64,000 bases of DNA from Tetracentron sinense (GCA_015143295.1 JABCRI010001478.1:62001-126000); one strand, 5' to 3'. Positions 1-12,447 are shown, numbered from the stretch's first letter. A program made the numbers and translations. The notes: a model not told the origin generated them from the sequence alone.

Positions 1-1477
1 GTGTCAATTAATTTTTGTGTGCTTGTGTATCCACTCGTCCTTCTGCTTTTGAGTGTGGTTGGATGTTTCCCCCAAGTAACATCATTTCATCTCCCCTCTG
101 TTTTATTCTTCTTTTACATTGAGGACATGTAATGTTTAAGTTTGGGGTTGGGTATTAGTTCACTATATGTGCAATGATACTAAAGGGTAGAACATGCAAA
201 AATTTTAAGCTCTGAAAATAATTGATCTATTTGGAACCTGAATCGAACTATGATACCTATGATATAACCAATCATTATTGACTGGCTTAATTTGAGAGCA
301 CATGATCCCAAATAGATACAATTTATACCTTGAACTGAATTATGCATGCTAAAAACTTAGGAAGCTAGAAGTCACTTTGAGAAATTGCATGAGCACTCTA
401 GAACATTGTCTTGTGGGGTTTGAAACCAACTTAATCAATTGATGTTTTTGATTCCTCTAAGAAGTCAGGTGACCAAAAAATTGAACACCACCCTTGGCTA
501 AATTAAAAAAAAATATTAATGACACAAATGATTACCTAACTAGGTTTACACTAAGTAACCGGGCCTCTTGCCTGAGTAAGCAGAGAGTGTTCGCATCAAA
601 CCGTGTGAACCCTAGAAAGGATAAAGAATCACAAAAAAGTTGGACCTCCACTAATATTATTCAATCTTTGAACCGAACTCCTACCTAGTAACCGAGCCTC
701 TTGCCTTAGTAAGTAGAGAGTGTTCGCGTCAAATAGTGGAGGATTGGAACAAACAGCCATCATAAGAGTGACTAGTCTGAGTTTGGAGCCTATTTGACTC
801 AAGTTAATAAGCCCTAAGGGTGTCTCAACACCTGGTGCCCTAAGACCTTCTGGTTTGGGAGTCATTGGCCTAACACTTGCTACATGGGTTGTCTAGAAAG
901 CTTAATGAACTCACTCTATACTGTTCACTCAATTAAAAGAAAAGTGTCAAGAAAAATCTTTGGGTTGGTAATTAACTGAAAGGGAACTTGATGAGAAGGA
1001 GGTGATAGAACAACTGTGGAAACAAAAGGTTGAGATCACATAGTCAATGGATGACCACTCTAAACATCAAAGGAGACTGATGACCATTTTTAATAGGCAT
1101 AAACATTCAGAATTGGGGAAAGTTGTGTGAAATTAAGAATGTGGAGAGTTAAGAATAAAGCCAGTTAATAATAAGAGAATTATGTTGTGTGTATCATGAT
1201 TGTAAAGGTTTAAGAAAGATCAATTAATCTGTCAACCATTGCATGTCATATTAAGAGTTACAGGAAACACTGATGTTTGTGGGTATCGTCACTGGTAAAC
1301 CCTAACGAGACTTCACTCGTCCATTAAGGCCACCTAGGGGTTTAAAAGGCTTGTTGCAGATGCCAAATGCAACCAGGGATCCCACGAAAGGGGATGTAGT
1401 GTTAAGTAGTTAGATTTTTATTTTTATTTTCTTTATATCTTTTGCTTGATGACTAGCAATATGTAAGTTTGGGGTTG
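1..1477 (+). mobile_element. 3' internal region of a Ty3/gypsy element
   Basis: Non-coding 3' stretch of an LTR element whose body lies left of the window. It reads into a purine-rich tract (about 1464-1477, AAGTTTGGGGTTG) directly abutting the LTR that begins TGATAAGTG, which is the polypurine-tract position. A similar tract occurs at about 136-155. Long non-coding 3' regions of this kind with a 'TAAGTTTGGGG' tract are known from Athila/Tat-type gypsy elements; the family call is inference. No coding part is visible, so it is a fossil fragment here. Confidence 0.6.
551..733 (+). repeat. Direct repeat pair in the gypsy 3' region
   Basis: A 50-base block beginning CTAAGTAACCGGGCCTCTTG (551-600) recurs with about six changes at 683-733, 132 bases on. 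Both contain 'AGAGAGTGTTCGC'. It is a local duplication inside the non-coding 3' region of the element; no function is evident. Confidence 0.75.
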
Positions 1478-2798
1478 TGATAAGTGCTAATTGTAACACA
1501 TTTATGCACCTCAAACTACATATGTTAGTACCTTAAAGTTCTCTTTTGAAGCATGATACGACAATTGGTTGTATTTGTTATGACAGGACTATATGAGGAA
1601 TACTAGGTAAAACCAAAGAAATAACAGATGAAAAGCTTCAGAAAGACCTCCAGTCAGAAGAAGAGTAGAAGAAAGAAAGAAAAGAACAAGAAAATCAGTG
1701 GACGATCGATCGTCAATTTAAGGATGATCGATTGTAGGTTGAATCAGAGACGATCGATCGTCCAAGAACCCATAGCAAAAGTTGAAAATTCCTAAAAGGG
1801 CGATCGATCATCCAAGGCTGACGATTGATCATCATCGGCGTTTTTCAACCTCAAAATCTGTGCGCAAAGCAAAGAAGAACCCCTAGGAAAGTTTCGAAAA
1901 AGGAGAATTGAACCCTAAAAGGGGGTTCACTATAAAAGGAAAAGCTCTAAACTAAAAATGAGTTCTCAATTTGGGAGTTTGGAAGCAGAGAAGGCTTTGA
2001 AGATCAACAAGGTTGGAAGATGGAGCATTCGAGTTCGTCGTGTTCTTCGTCAAAATTGGTGTTTCTGTCTCCTACCATGAACTAATTCTTTTGTTTCTAG
2101 GGTTTCAATGAAACCCTAGCCAAGTAATCTTGTCCAGTGTATTTTATTTATGTTCCTTTTTGTATAAACTCTGATTGCATAATGAGAGGGTTATCTTCAA
2201 CCAATTATTAAAGTTTATACTCAATTTCATTATGATTTATCCTTGTCTTAGGTTCTCTTGTGTTAAAATTGAATGCGTTCATATAACTTTCTGTGATTGA
2301 AAATATGGATTTTTTGCAATGGGATTTATTGTGAATGAATTGAATTGTAGGATATTTTATTCCTACGGAAGACAAGTGATGTCACAACCATAGCTTAGTC
2401 TGTATCACTCGTGCTAACCGTGGATAGGATTTGCCTAGAATTTGGTCCGCTGAATCATTCTTGTTTCTGATGAGTGAGACATGTAGTTGATCTCATCCCT
2501 TTAGTTTATGCTCGAGGGACATAAATAGATACGTGTGGATGTGATTATGAGTCTAGTGATGGATTCAAACACCCTAGAAGTTTTCTCACCGATATATCAC
2601 AAACAGCTTTTAGTTTAATTAGGATTCATAAATTCTGTTAATTCAAATTCTACTCTTAGGTTAAATTCAATCAAATCACTCAATCTTGTTAAGCATTAGC
2701 TTAGAATTAATCTCGAAAAAAGGATAAAGAAACCAGTGTAGTCCCCTGTGATTCGACACCCATACTAGTCACTATTCTATGGAATTGTAGCTACTACA
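1478..2798 (+). mobile_element. Gypsy-type 3' LTR
   Basis: About 1.3 kb from TGATAAGTG to CTACTACA, preceded by a polypurine tract, so it is read as a plus-strand 3' LTR. It holds a TATA box (TATAAAAGG, 1931-1939) and a cluster of CGATCGATCG palindromes 100-230 bases upstream of it. The right boundary is set where the minus-strand protease reading frame of the neighbouring element starts to make sense; it is uncertain by about 10 bases. It appears to have landed inside that other gypsy element. Confidence 0.7.
1701..1939 (+). promoter_or_regulatory. LTR promoter with CGATCGATCG palindrome cluster
   Basis: Two perfect 14-base palindromes GACGATCGATCGTC (1701-1714 and 1749-1762) and three close variants (1723-1736, 1798-1813, 1820-1833) lie just upstream of the TATA box at 1931. 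The spacing and position in U3 suggest a promoter-proximal element; function is inferred. Confidence 0.6.
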
Positions 2799-3460
2799 AG
2801 GCTTAATAAATTGATGATCAAGCGTGCATTCACATAGTATGCCTCAGCATCATTCAATGGATCATCATCAACATCAATCCTTGGTTTCCTATTTTCCTGT
2901 GGGTATTTAAGGCATTGGTGATAGGTGGAAGGCACAACTAGATGGTTATGCATCCACTGGTGCCCTAACAAGACGTTGTATGATGCATCAACATCAATCA
3001 CTAGAAAATTTGTAGTTTCAGCAATATCTCCAAACCTGGTTTTGAGGTTAACCATGCCCATGGGCTTTTGCCCATTTTGGTTAAAACCTTGGATGATCAG
3101 GTGGCTTTCATGGATCCGGCTTATTTTTATGCCAAGCTTGGGCATCATCCTTATTAGGAGGATGTTGACGGCCGAACCTCCATCAATCATTACCCGGGAG
3201 ATACTAGTTTCATTAATTAGACCCATAATGAACAATGACTGATTGTGTTGAAGAGTTTCAACTCGCATGTCTTCATAATCAAATGTGATTGTGAAAAGGC
3301 TTGAAGTTCCAATTTGAGGAGGTTGTGATGACTGACTTGTAACTTCTTCAAAGAACTCCTGATTAGAGATGACATATATGAGAGACCTTCTCAATTCAGA
3401 AGACATCTTGAGAGCATCATAGACGCTTAACAAGGAATGGATTTTCTTCAGATGAGCCAA
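2799..3460 (-). mobile_element. Retropepsin part of the gypsy relic
   Basis: The strand-reversed sequence shows an aspartic-protease core of the pseudo-dimer retropepsin type: a catalytic-loop region (MIDGGSAVNIL), a beta-rich middle ending YNVLLGHQWMH, and the VPSTYHQCLKYP block that follows protease in Tat-type gypsy polyproteins. It is a fossil part of the element at 2799-7965, and the readable region runs into the LTR end at its C-terminal side. Confidence 0.8.
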
Positions 3461-4547
3461 GATATCCTACTTGACCCTCTTATTACTAGGGGCTGCTTGT
3501 GCTTGGGCCAGTTGAGCCCTGATCTTATTTTCATGCTGGACTAGTACAAATCTTGGTTATAACTTTCTACCTGACCAGAGATTGAGTTGATAGACTTTGG
3601 TAATTGTCTGATTCATTGGTTCTGACGGCTTTCCTTCCAAGAGTTGGACCATGTTCACTGAACTGAAGTCCAGCTTCCTCTTTTTACTTTGGAAGGAAAA
3701 CTATCTTTGTGCTTCATATTACCCCGTTGGACTTCCAGACTGGGTTGAAATTGGCGTTGATCATAGAGTTGAGGATTCAAATTTAAAAACCTCGGGAGAA
3801 CCGAGTGGTGCTGGTTTACTATTCTCTTCTCGTTCTCTTCGGATATATAGCCATTAGAGAAATTGGAAAGCCCTTGGAGCACTGAAATTTGTTCAAACGC
3901 CAACAAACTGTTAGTTGACCCTGAGCTTAGGACTGCTTCTTCTATCGGAGGGTCTTTGTTTGAACCGGCTGTAGTGAGTGAATCTTGATTCTCGGGCTAG
4001 CTTAAGATTTGCACCAATTGCCATGTTTGACGATGATATTGACTTGGAGTATCAAGTATACCTGGTGTCCCTTGAGGGGAACCAGATTGTACTTGTCCAT
4101 CATCTTTCTCTTGTTCTCCTCCAGATGAAAATCCTTCAGAAAGATCTGAAAGTCCTATAGGTGTTGTTCCAGTGTGGATGGTATCTTTTCTGGGAGTTTA
4201 ATATCTTCAGATTGATCTAGCTAATCCTGAAATGCCCGGTGTTTTTCTAGACTGTAGGTTACTACTTGTCTTGGGAATTTTAACCATGAAAGGTCTTTAT
4301 TTGGGACTGAATTGATGACATAGCAAGAGAAGATGTTGGATTCATCTCCCGAGTTTGTTGACTAGAGGCTATCATAGTCATAATCGGAGTAGAAGCCTGG
4401 AGGGATAAAATCCATGAAGGTAATCGCCATCAAAGGCTTTTGTTCGAGAAGAGTGTCTTGGGCCTGGCCATTTTTCTTGGTTTTCCTCACTCCTTTTTTC
4501 TTCTTTTTCTCGACCTTGGCAATGTGTTTCCCTTCTTTTCTCTGAGC

Positions 4548-6351
4548 TTAAGCCTTCCATCTAGATTGAGCTTGTTTTCTAGCATCGGCATTTTGAGCCA
4601 ATTGCTTCTTCTTCTTGGCTTCTTTGCTATCAAAAAGAGCCCAATCATTTTCATCTAATGGTTTTTCACCAGAAGTGTGGTCATTTGGCAAAGCTTCATC
4701 TCTATCAAGCGATTCTAAAACAACCACTGTGTTGGATGTAGCTTTTTGTTGCAGATCTTGACCAATGACGATTTCCTTGTTATCCAAGAGTCGCTGAATG
4801 ATGTCCTTCAGTACGAAGCAACTTTTATTTTGTGACTGATTATACGATGATAAGGACAATATTTGGGATCATCCTTCATTCCAATCTCTTGGGGTCTCCT
4901 ACTTTCCGGGAGAGTGATGAGCTCATTGGCAAGGAACTCTTTGAACAAGTCTTCGACAATATCCTCAAAGAAAGAATATGTTTTATTCATTCTTTCTCTG
5001 ATGGTGGCTCTCTTTGGAGGGTCATGCTTATCTTACTGTTGTGGCCTTCTGGCTCCTCCCTGGACTGGTTTAGTACCGACCTAAATCGATTTTTTTTCCA
5101 TTATTTGATCAACCAGTTGATCTACAATCAGTTGATGCTGGTTGAGCAGCCTTCTTGGTTTCGACTACCTCGGCTGTTGAAGATTCAAGGTGGTCAATGA
5201 CTCAACCACGTTTCCTTTTTCTGATGTAATTTTCCATGTCATGTGCTTTTGTGCACAGATCTTCAAAACTGACAAAGGTTTGGGCCATGAGGACAATAGA
5301 TAAATTATGCCTGAAGTTTTTTAGGCACATCCAGATGATTTCAGCTAAGTGAACTTTTGAGGACAGGTGAAAGTTAAGGTTCTTCATTGAGCATTGAACT
5401 CTGTTACAGACTCATTGTTTCTCTGTCTAGTCTTAATCAATTCTGGAACACCCACTCTTCTTTGAGTGTTGTAGAATTGTTTGCTAAATTCAGACACCAT
5501 TGTATTCCAATCCGGGATTGAAGGCTCAAGAAGATTGGTGTACCATATGAAAGCAACACCTTCTAGGGATTGCACAAAGAGTTAGAGACTAAGAGCTCTA
5601 GTCTTAGATGTTAGTCCACACCTCGAAAGGAAATGAGATAGATGTCGCCTGGGATCTCCGGTACCATTAAAAATTTTGAATGTTGGTTGAACGAAACCTG
5701 ACAGGAACGGAACCGCATCAATGTTAATCGGATAGGGTTTCACAATCATCCGAACATGTTCTTCTTTTTCTTTGGTCCTTTGCATTTGGTTACGAACGGT
5801 CTCTTCGATTATAGCAAGAAGAGATGGTGACACTCCTCCTATGAGTGAGGCTTGGTCTGGGACTAGCCCTGTTCCTGGTATAATCAGACGATTTGAAGGT
5901 GCAAGGGTTGTGCCTTGATTGTTGTTATGTCCTTGGTACGGGAAATGTTGTCCTGGTGCCAATGCAGACTTGAGAGCTAACAACTGAGTAGCCAATTCTT
6001 GCATTTGAGACATGATGGCTATAATTTTATCATCTTTGTACTGGAATTAGGCCTGTAAGTAGCTGTTTGATCACCTGATGGTGGAGGTGTCGATGTTGAA
6101 GGGTGATTTCCTTGGTCTGTGTTCCCGTCTAAGTTTGCCAACATGACCGCTACCGGTCGCTCGGCTCTTGGTTCTCGTGGCAAGAAAAAATTTGAAAAAT
6201 CCTCCTTAGTGAAATAAGCCCTGGGCATTCCGTACAGAGGGTTGGGTTCATTAAAAACCTGTTGCGGTAGTTCTGGCCCCACTTCTGACATTACAGATTG
6301 AATAACCGGTGCTTCCGAGTCATAATCCTCCATTGGAGGGGTTCTTCCCAA
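4548..6351 (-). mobile_element. Gag region of the gypsy relic
   Basis: Segments on the minus strand match the capsid-like 'Retrotrans_gag' domain: a lead-in with VKPYPINIDAVPFLSGF and FKIFNGTGDPRRHLSHF, then the block LEGVAFIWYTNL...W...F...F (around 5575-5480). A lysine-rich stretch near 4600-4560 lies toward the gag-protease linker. Broken in several places; fossil. Confidence 0.7.
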
Positions 6352-7323
6352 CTCTCTTGGAGAGGTTACTAGGGTTATTTCTTTCTCTAATCCCTCTTGA
6401 GATTCATTGATGTCTGGTTCTGAAGCCGATTGAGTCGGATCTTGAACTGTCTCTTTGCCATTGGCTTATTTTTGTGGCTTCTCTTCCTCCTTAGAATCAT
6501 TGGATTAAGAATCAATGTTTCAACTGCTCTAGAGGATTCAGCTTCGTCTAATGCAGCTAAAATAACAACAGCTGAATTCTAAGAATTTTGCCTTTCTAAC
6601 AAGTCTTGCTCAGGCAATGCTCCGATTCCTTAGAATACCGGAGTTATAAGTTGTTATGGATCTGGGTGGAGTCTGGTCCTCAATTCTCTGTGAGTAGAGC
6701 GAGTTGTGACTAGGACATTAGGTGCACTCCTTGGCCTTTGCTTCCTAGGCCTTCTTAGCATTGACCGGTAATTATATACCCTCCTTGGCAGAGTTGAGGG
6801 GTATTTCCAATTTCTGAGCTAAAGAATCTCCTCAAGAGTTTTCTTCTTTGGCATCTCAAAAGCAGAAGGGCTTTTGTTCAGCACTTTAACCCGAGGGTTA
6901 TACAGTGCTCTGGTTCTTCTTTCTGGTTCCATATTTGTTCGGCCTTATAATGGACTAACATCTCTGGATGAAGGTCATTGATATTGATAACGAACAGCTG
7001 TCAACATTGCTATGAAGGTTGCCATATTAGTGCCTCGAAAGGCATCCAGACATAACCTGAACAACAAGTTTATGTCTACTTGTGTTGAGTCCATGTTAGT
7101 TCTTGCATTAACAGCCAAGTGAATTTGATCATGGCTATTAATGCCCCTTACATAGTTTGAAGAAACCTGCAAGTGCACCCTTTCTTTTCTTGTTTCGATG
7201 ATGTCGTTGATGATATCATCGGGTGTTGAGTATTATCCCAGGGGAACCCTGTCCTTATTGTCCTTCAACTGCCAACTTTTCTCTTTCTTAGAAAGGGAAC
7301 TATCAATGGATGACAATTGGTCT

Positions 7324-7640
7324 ATCCGCGGTTCTCTCTCTCTCTTGTGAGAGCTATGTCCATAGACTTCTATCCACGGACTCAGATCTATTCCTAGACT
7401 TGTCCACGGAGTTGTTTGTAACTTTGTCCATAGGATAAACCTGGGCTAGACCCTTGGGTCTGGCTGGGCTTTGGGTCCATGGACCCTGATTGGTGTCTAC
7501 GCACGGGCATTGCCCCTTATCCGCAGAGCGGCCTTGGCCACTTCTCCTTTTGTCTATAGGATTAGCCTACAGACTAGCCTTGTCTGGGGAACTAATCTGC
7601 GGGCTCAAGTTTTTGTTCGCGGAATTCTCCTGCGAACTAG
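7324..7640 (-). repeat. Cluster of TCCRCGGA-like near-palindromes
   Basis: Within the upstream part of the gypsy relic about a dozen variants of a short self-complementary word occur: TCCGCGG, TCCACGGA (twice), TCCATGGA, TCCGCAGA, TCTATAGGA, TCGCGGA. They are spread over about 300 bases without fixed spacing. No TATA box is obvious beside them. Function unknown. Confidence 0.4.
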
Positions 7641-8011
7641 TTTCCTGCACTTGGTTATTTTTTTCATTTTTAACCAATTTTATTGAGGAAGTTCTTTTTA
7701 TGTCTCTTAGGTCAGTAGCCTTGTTCTTTCGCCCTAAGAAGATTTGAGCAGCATCCCCCATTTCTTGATAAACTTTTGAGGAGTGAGTTCCAACAATTAA
7801 CTTGGGCTGAGGGCTCTCAACAGTCTTTCTTAGGATTGACCTATAGGGTTTTTCCTGTTTAGATCTTGACTGGATCATGGTTTGGGCCCAAAATGAGTTT
7901 GCTCCATTAGTGGACCCCGAAAGGCTAACTATTTTGGAATCCCTTTTCAGGGTTTTCGGTGACATAAGTCTACCTTTTAGGGCATGTGGCGTTTAAAAAG
8001 GGGGAGATATC

Positions 8012-8064
8012 AATTGGGGAGAAGTCAAAGTCATGGGGAGAATGAAATGACTTCTCCCCCAATT
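8012..8064. repeat. Hairpin-forming inverted repeat
   Basis: Arms AATTGGGGAGAAGTCA (about 8012-8027) and TGACTTCTCCCCCAATT (about 8048-8064) are inverted copies with one extra C and a loop of about 20 bases. It may be the remains of a small foldback element. No target duplication recognised. Confidence 0.55.
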
Positions 8065-8327
8065 ATCACCAGGTGCCGCATGATTTGTGGATGCTCGAGC
8101 GCCCAGAGCCAATCTTTTCCCTTTTAAAATAGCTCAAACTCAAGAAAATTTGGTTGAGGTGTTCTTTATTGGGCTGGTTTTGACTTTGCCTTATCCAATG
8201 CTAATAATATCCTCCTCCATCCGCCTCTCTTTTCATGGTTCTAGCTGCGAAATTGTTACTTCTGGTGCGAAAATAAAAAATTTTGTGGCACTAAAATGTA
8301 TATGCGTTGAACGTGATATTTTGGGGT

Positions 8328-8937
8328 GTGATAGTTTTTGCGCGCATTCTGTTGTCCGGCCCAACTAGTGAAACGCGCATGCCTTTATAGGCTACCATGT
8401 CTCCCTTTTCCCCTAATTAACTATCGCGACTCAAAATCCCATCTAGGAGATAATTGAAGGGTCTAGGGAGGCTCCAAGAGCTAGTTAGCTAGTAGAGTAC
8501 TTTTGTTATACTTTTTAAATTAAGAGTGAGAGAGTTTCGGTGAGAACTTTTCAATGGTTAAAGATGTTTCTTTTAAGGAGAATGATTGCTTGCACATATG
8601 CGTTCCGCCTAGCAGAACGCACACACGTCCACAAGATGCCATGTGTCCCTTTTAACTTATATAAACTACGGTTAAGACTCCTTCACCCCTAGGGTTCATC
8701 CATCTAACCTTGGTTTTTAGAAAAATAATCTCAAATTAGTTAACACTCATTAACTATGGTTAAGATTCACTTATCCTTAGGGTTCATTAATCTAACCTTG
8801 GTTTTTAGAAGAATAACCTCAAGTTAGTTAACACTCATTAATGGTGGTTAAGATTCACCCACCCTTAGGGTTCATCCATCTAACCTTTGTTTTTATTTAA
8901 GTAATATGTATTAATCTCATGTTAATAAACTTAATCA
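8328..8937 (+). mobile_element. Foldback MITE, left half (with an older partial copy)
   Basis: From about 8586 the sequence (CGTTCCGCCTAGCAGAACGC, then TGCCATGTGTCCCTTTTAAC, then ACCCCTAGGGTTCATCC) is matched in inverted form at 14023-14215, so the two look like halves of one foldback element now separated by an LTR nest. Three tandem copies of a roughly 90-base unit (GGTTAAGATTCACCCA...CTAACCTTGGTTTTTAG) occupy about 8670-8895. A degenerate copy of the outer arm starts at about 8328. A related element lies at 31986-32262. Confidence 0.6.
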
Positions 8938-10169
8938 TGGTTAAAAAAGGATTAAAAAATAGACAATTCCATGCAAAGTATCAATACCTTTCTTTTAATT
9001 GTTAAACCTTTAGTGCATGATATGCACATCTGAAATGGATTTTATTTTAGATGAATTTCATTTACTCTTGAGATATGTTCTAGGTTCACGCTCAGGATCT
9101 GTGCAGTTATGAGATACAATGTGTAGATGATTCTAGCGGCGTGACATATATACCATTAATTTCCTAACTTGTTAGTCAGGTACTAACATCCTTGAGTAAT
9201 AGGTACGAATACCTTAAGACCTTAGACTGTGTTGGTACTCGTAACTTGTGAAAACACATCATACATATATACATGTGAGACTTGCAAGGCTTATGCGAAT
9301 ACTTGTGAGCATATAAACTTATAAATCTTGTGAGCATATGAATCTTATAAGGCTTGTGAACTTATGAGTGAAGTGTCGTGATCAACTTTATCTAGGTTAC
9401 TCCTTAGATTCTTATTTATACCATTGAAACCACACTACAGCGTCTCATACCACCATGGTAAAGAATCTATGTCATAAAATCATCATCTAAGATGTTGACC
9501 TATCCAAAAATTAAACCACATCATACATACATACATATAACATCTTATCTCATAAGATGATAGCATATTATTCATAAATCTTAGAAAAAACAACATAATC
9601 ATGCTTACAAATATCACATCATAGAAATCTCACCAAAACATACAACTTAAAATATTTGTATAAAAATTTCTTATATATAAACCCAGTGTTTTAAAAACCG
9701 GACCGGAACGGCCGGTTGAACCAGCAAAACCGGGAACCAGTCACAGCTAAGGTTCTCAAGACCTCCATAACCAGCCATTTTTAAGACCCCGCGTAGAATG
9801 ATATAACCGGAAGATCCGACCAGTTAAGCAGGGAACCGTCGAAACTGGTGACCAGTTTTAAGAATTAGTCAATTCTGTGACCGCACTCTAAAATTCTGTT
9901 TCACCGGTCTTTCTAGCCATATGGCCAGAAAAAAGATGCCGCAACCTCATTTAGCTCCTTCACCGACCTCTTGAGCTTCTTGAATTTTTCTTGTTTAGAG
10001 AACTGAACATGGCCACCAGACGAACTCTGGAACTTCTCATGGATTAGGAGAGTCAAGGAAAATATATCAGAACACGGGGCAAAGGAACTGAACACGACTG
10101 TAGGAGCTCTGAAACTATTATGGATGGAAAGAAACAAGTGAGCGAGGGCGTTGAAGCAGTGAAAATCAA

Positions 10170-10300
10170 CAAAGTTTTATCCACCATGTTTTATCCACGC
10201 TACTTTGCTTTATCCATCATGTTTTATCAAAAGTACTTTGTTTTATCCACAATGTTTTATCCACCATTCTTTGCTTTATCCAACATGCTCTATCCATTGT
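10170..10300 (+). repeat. TTTTATCCAC minisatellite
   Basis: Six or more irregular copies of 'GTTTTATCCACCATG' / 'CTTTGCTTTATCC' words, spaced about 17-35 bases, inside the left part of the hAT-like element. It opens a reading frame by chance because the unit lacks stops in that frame; no protein is inferred. Confidence 0.65.
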
Positions 10301-10533
10301 AATGTTGTGAGAATCAAGAAAGGGGATAGCTTTATCACATTGGGTATTCAGGGGCCGTTTGGCATCATTCCGGATCAGAAACATTTCTATTCCCTAGAAC
10401 AGTCTGATTTTTTTGGAACTTTTTTTTTTCCAAGAACTCGTTTGGATGCACTCAACCAAACTCTATTCCGGGGGACGGAAACAGCAGAATCGCATTTGGA
10501 TGACCCAAAAAAAAAGAGTCAAATCCTCTATAG

Positions 10534-10640
10534 TGATAACCGGATTTGCCAAATCTGGTTATCACCCCCAGAGGTCGCCACGTGTCTTCTTTGACACCCC
10601 TTAACATGTGGCGATCTGTTATCATCCACCAGTACATCTC
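10534..10640. repeat. Hairpin and MITE fragment inside the PIF element
   Basis: GATAACCGGATTTG and CAAATCTGGTTATC form a tight hairpin (10534-10562). It is followed by CCAGAGGTCGCCACGTGTC and TTTGACACCCCTTA, which resemble the terminal sequence of the foldback element at 31986-32262 (AGAGGTCGCCAC...TTGACACTCCTTA). It looks like an end of the same MITE family caught inside the transposon. Confidence 0.45.
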
Positions 10641-11159
10641 ACGATCAAGAAATGAATATGTCTGTGTTGGTTATGGAGGTTTGTTTCTTTGGTATGGTAT
10701 CGGCCTTCATAGATTAATAGTGGTTCAAAATCCTCCCTCTGTCATACAGAAATATAGCAAATTTCATAGTTATAGAAACTTTACACAAAGGTGGCACACA
10801 AAGAACCTGTTATGGTCATCTATCATAACATGGAAAACAAAACAGTACCCCAAATCAAAAGGACCAAAAAAAAAAACAAATAAGTAACACTGACAGGTAA
10901 ATTTTACTTGGATTTACTTGGAATTCAGACCAGTTTAAGATGCTAACAGAAGAAATATTCATGTAAGAGAAAAAACTCATCTCCCAACTAAATATACTAC
11001 CATTGTTTACAAACTCAAGTGCTTGCATGTTAACCAGGCACGAATGCATTTTCCCATTGTTTCTGGATGTTCAAGAGGTCCTCCACTTTCTGTTAGTAAG
11101 AAGGTATTAAGTGAAACCCTTTTCTCAATTTCAAAGACTGTTGCATGATGGGTAGAGGA

Positions 11160-11219
11160 CATTTCTTCTATCATTGGTTTCCAGAGGCAGACATGAGCAT
11201 TAATAAACCAATTTGATAC
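11160..11219 (-). pseudogene. Captured BEL1-like (TALE) homeodomain exon fragment
   Basis: The minus strand encodes [20 protein letters not shown], which matches the third-helix region of plant BEL1-like homeodomains (consensus [20 protein letters not shown]) in 17 of 20 residues, including the WFIN recognition motif. It begins just after an AG (TGATCAG), where an exon could start. The rest of a BELL homeodomain is absent upstream, and the frame running on to about 11007 shows nothing familiar. Two arginines of the consensus are replaced by H and C, so it is unlikely to function as a homeodomain. Best read as a host-gene scrap carried inside the PIF/Harbinger element. Confidence 0.7.
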
Positions 11220-11351
11220 CTGATCATACACCCAAATGATCCATAACCAGATGAAACAAGAAATTGTAAAAAATGCATCCTTTTACCCTCTTTATATGAG
11301 GAGATAAAAATGAACATGAAGTAATCATTTTGCCAATGCTGAAATCTGAAC

Positions 11352-11536
11352 TTGTTTTTGAATTGTTGATGAGAATACTTATGACCCGTTTCCTTAAAGA
11401 ACTTATCATTTATATCATTCCATGCTTTTTTTGAGAACGTTGTAGTTGGTCGGTTTCCCTTGCGAACCTCGCCAGCCATTAGCTCTATAAACAATTTCTC
11501 ATCCCTAGCGCTCCACCTTGCAACCTCGTCAGCCAT
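11352..11536 (-). CDS. Myb/SANT-like DNA-binding protein (transposon ORF), first exon
   Basis: Starts MADEVARWSARDEKLF and continues through KKAWNDINDKFFKETG and HKYSHQQFKNKF, matching the N-terminal part of the plant Myb/SANT-like domain (Myb_DNA-bind_3) of PIF/Harbinger accessory proteins and their domesticated relatives such as L10-interacting Myb-domain proteins. Tryptophans at positions 8 and 39 fit the SANT helix spacing. The normal continuation (NQLRQRY-like) does not follow in frame; an intron donor GTTCAG at 11351 could explain this, but no matching second exon was found, so the copy is probably truncated. Known role of the family: binding transposon ends and helping the transposase enter the nucleus. 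Confidence 0.7.
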
Positions 11537-12307
11537 TACTTCTTTTTAAAAAAATAAAAATATATCTCAGATCTGTATCTTCAAAAAATTCTAAAATAAA
11601 ACCATATATGTTCAGCCATTTCATACCATCATGTTCAACCATTTCAATTACAACAATTCTGAAAAAAAAAAACCATAATGCATGTTAAAATGCTAACCTG
11701 TTGATTTCCTTTGCTTTCTAATAAATTATTTGTTTTTTCCCTGAGACCTACTGTGTTGTGAACCCATAATAGAGAGAGAACACCCCTTCATCATATTTCT
11801 AAATTCTAACACGAGTACAATGGAGAGCTAGAAGCCGATCACTAAAGCTATTGAGATATGGAAGTTCATATGAACGCAGTGCAAAATACAAAACTATTCA
11901 GTTGAATGGGAATCAAATTTCATGTAAGCAACATATCGAACAAGTGATCTGCACTGTAACACCACAAATCAAATATCAGCACAAGACAAAATAGAACCGT
12001 TAGCCTCAGATCTTCTAATTAGCCTCAGATCTCATTTGAAGTGAGAGGATAACAAGAACGGAAAATCAAAAATACAAATCAAGTTGAGAACATGAAAATA
12101 AATTGATTCACAGATCAAGAAGAGGAAGATCTACCAAAATTATTCATAAATCATGAAGAGGAAGATCTTGCAGAAGGTCATGCTCACAGATCATGTTAGA
12201 TCATAGTTACAAAGAACCCAAATACATAAAATCAAGATCTGTGAACAAAATAAACAAAACCAGGAAAAAAAATGGTAGATCTGGTGCATACAGCAAGATC
12301 GTCGACA

Positions 12308-12447
12308 GATCTGCCATTTGATGAAGATCGTCGGCAAATCTGCTATTTTAGAGAGAGAGAGAGGAGAGAGAGCCAACGATCTGCCATTTGATGAAGATCG
12401 TCGGTAGATCTACCATTTTAGAGAGAGAGAGAGAGAAAGATATCTTC
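12308..12447 (+). repeat. 70-bp tandem duplication with GA tracts
   Basis: GATCTGCCATTTGATGAAG at 12308 recurs at 12378; each unit ends in a (GA)n tract. It lies upstream of the Myb-like gene on the minus strand, so it may be in that gene's promoter or leader. Confidence 0.7.

Larger units (their letters stand above)
2799..7965 (-). mobile_element. Ty3/gypsy (Tat/Ogre-like) gag-protease relic
   Basis: Minus-strand fossil. Reading from high to low coordinates it holds an upstream open region (about 7965-6975), a gag region (about 6351-4548) and a retropepsin region (3460-2799). Reverse transcriptase, RNase H and integrase are not in the window; the plus-strand LTR ending at 2798 sits where they would start, so the rest probably lies left of position 1. 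It carries many breaks and is old. The protease wording (MIDGGSAVNIL, VPSTYHQCLKYP) is typical of Tat/Ogre-type elements; lineage is inference. Confidence 0.75.

Noticed and set aside
3978-5200. Plus-strand open frames opposite the gypsy gag region
   Set aside because: They mirror the minus-strand gag text and show no domain or codon sense.
10205-10594. Open frame of 129 codons
   Set aside because: Runs through the TTTTATCC minisatellite and across the hAT/PIF junction; composition is that of repeats.
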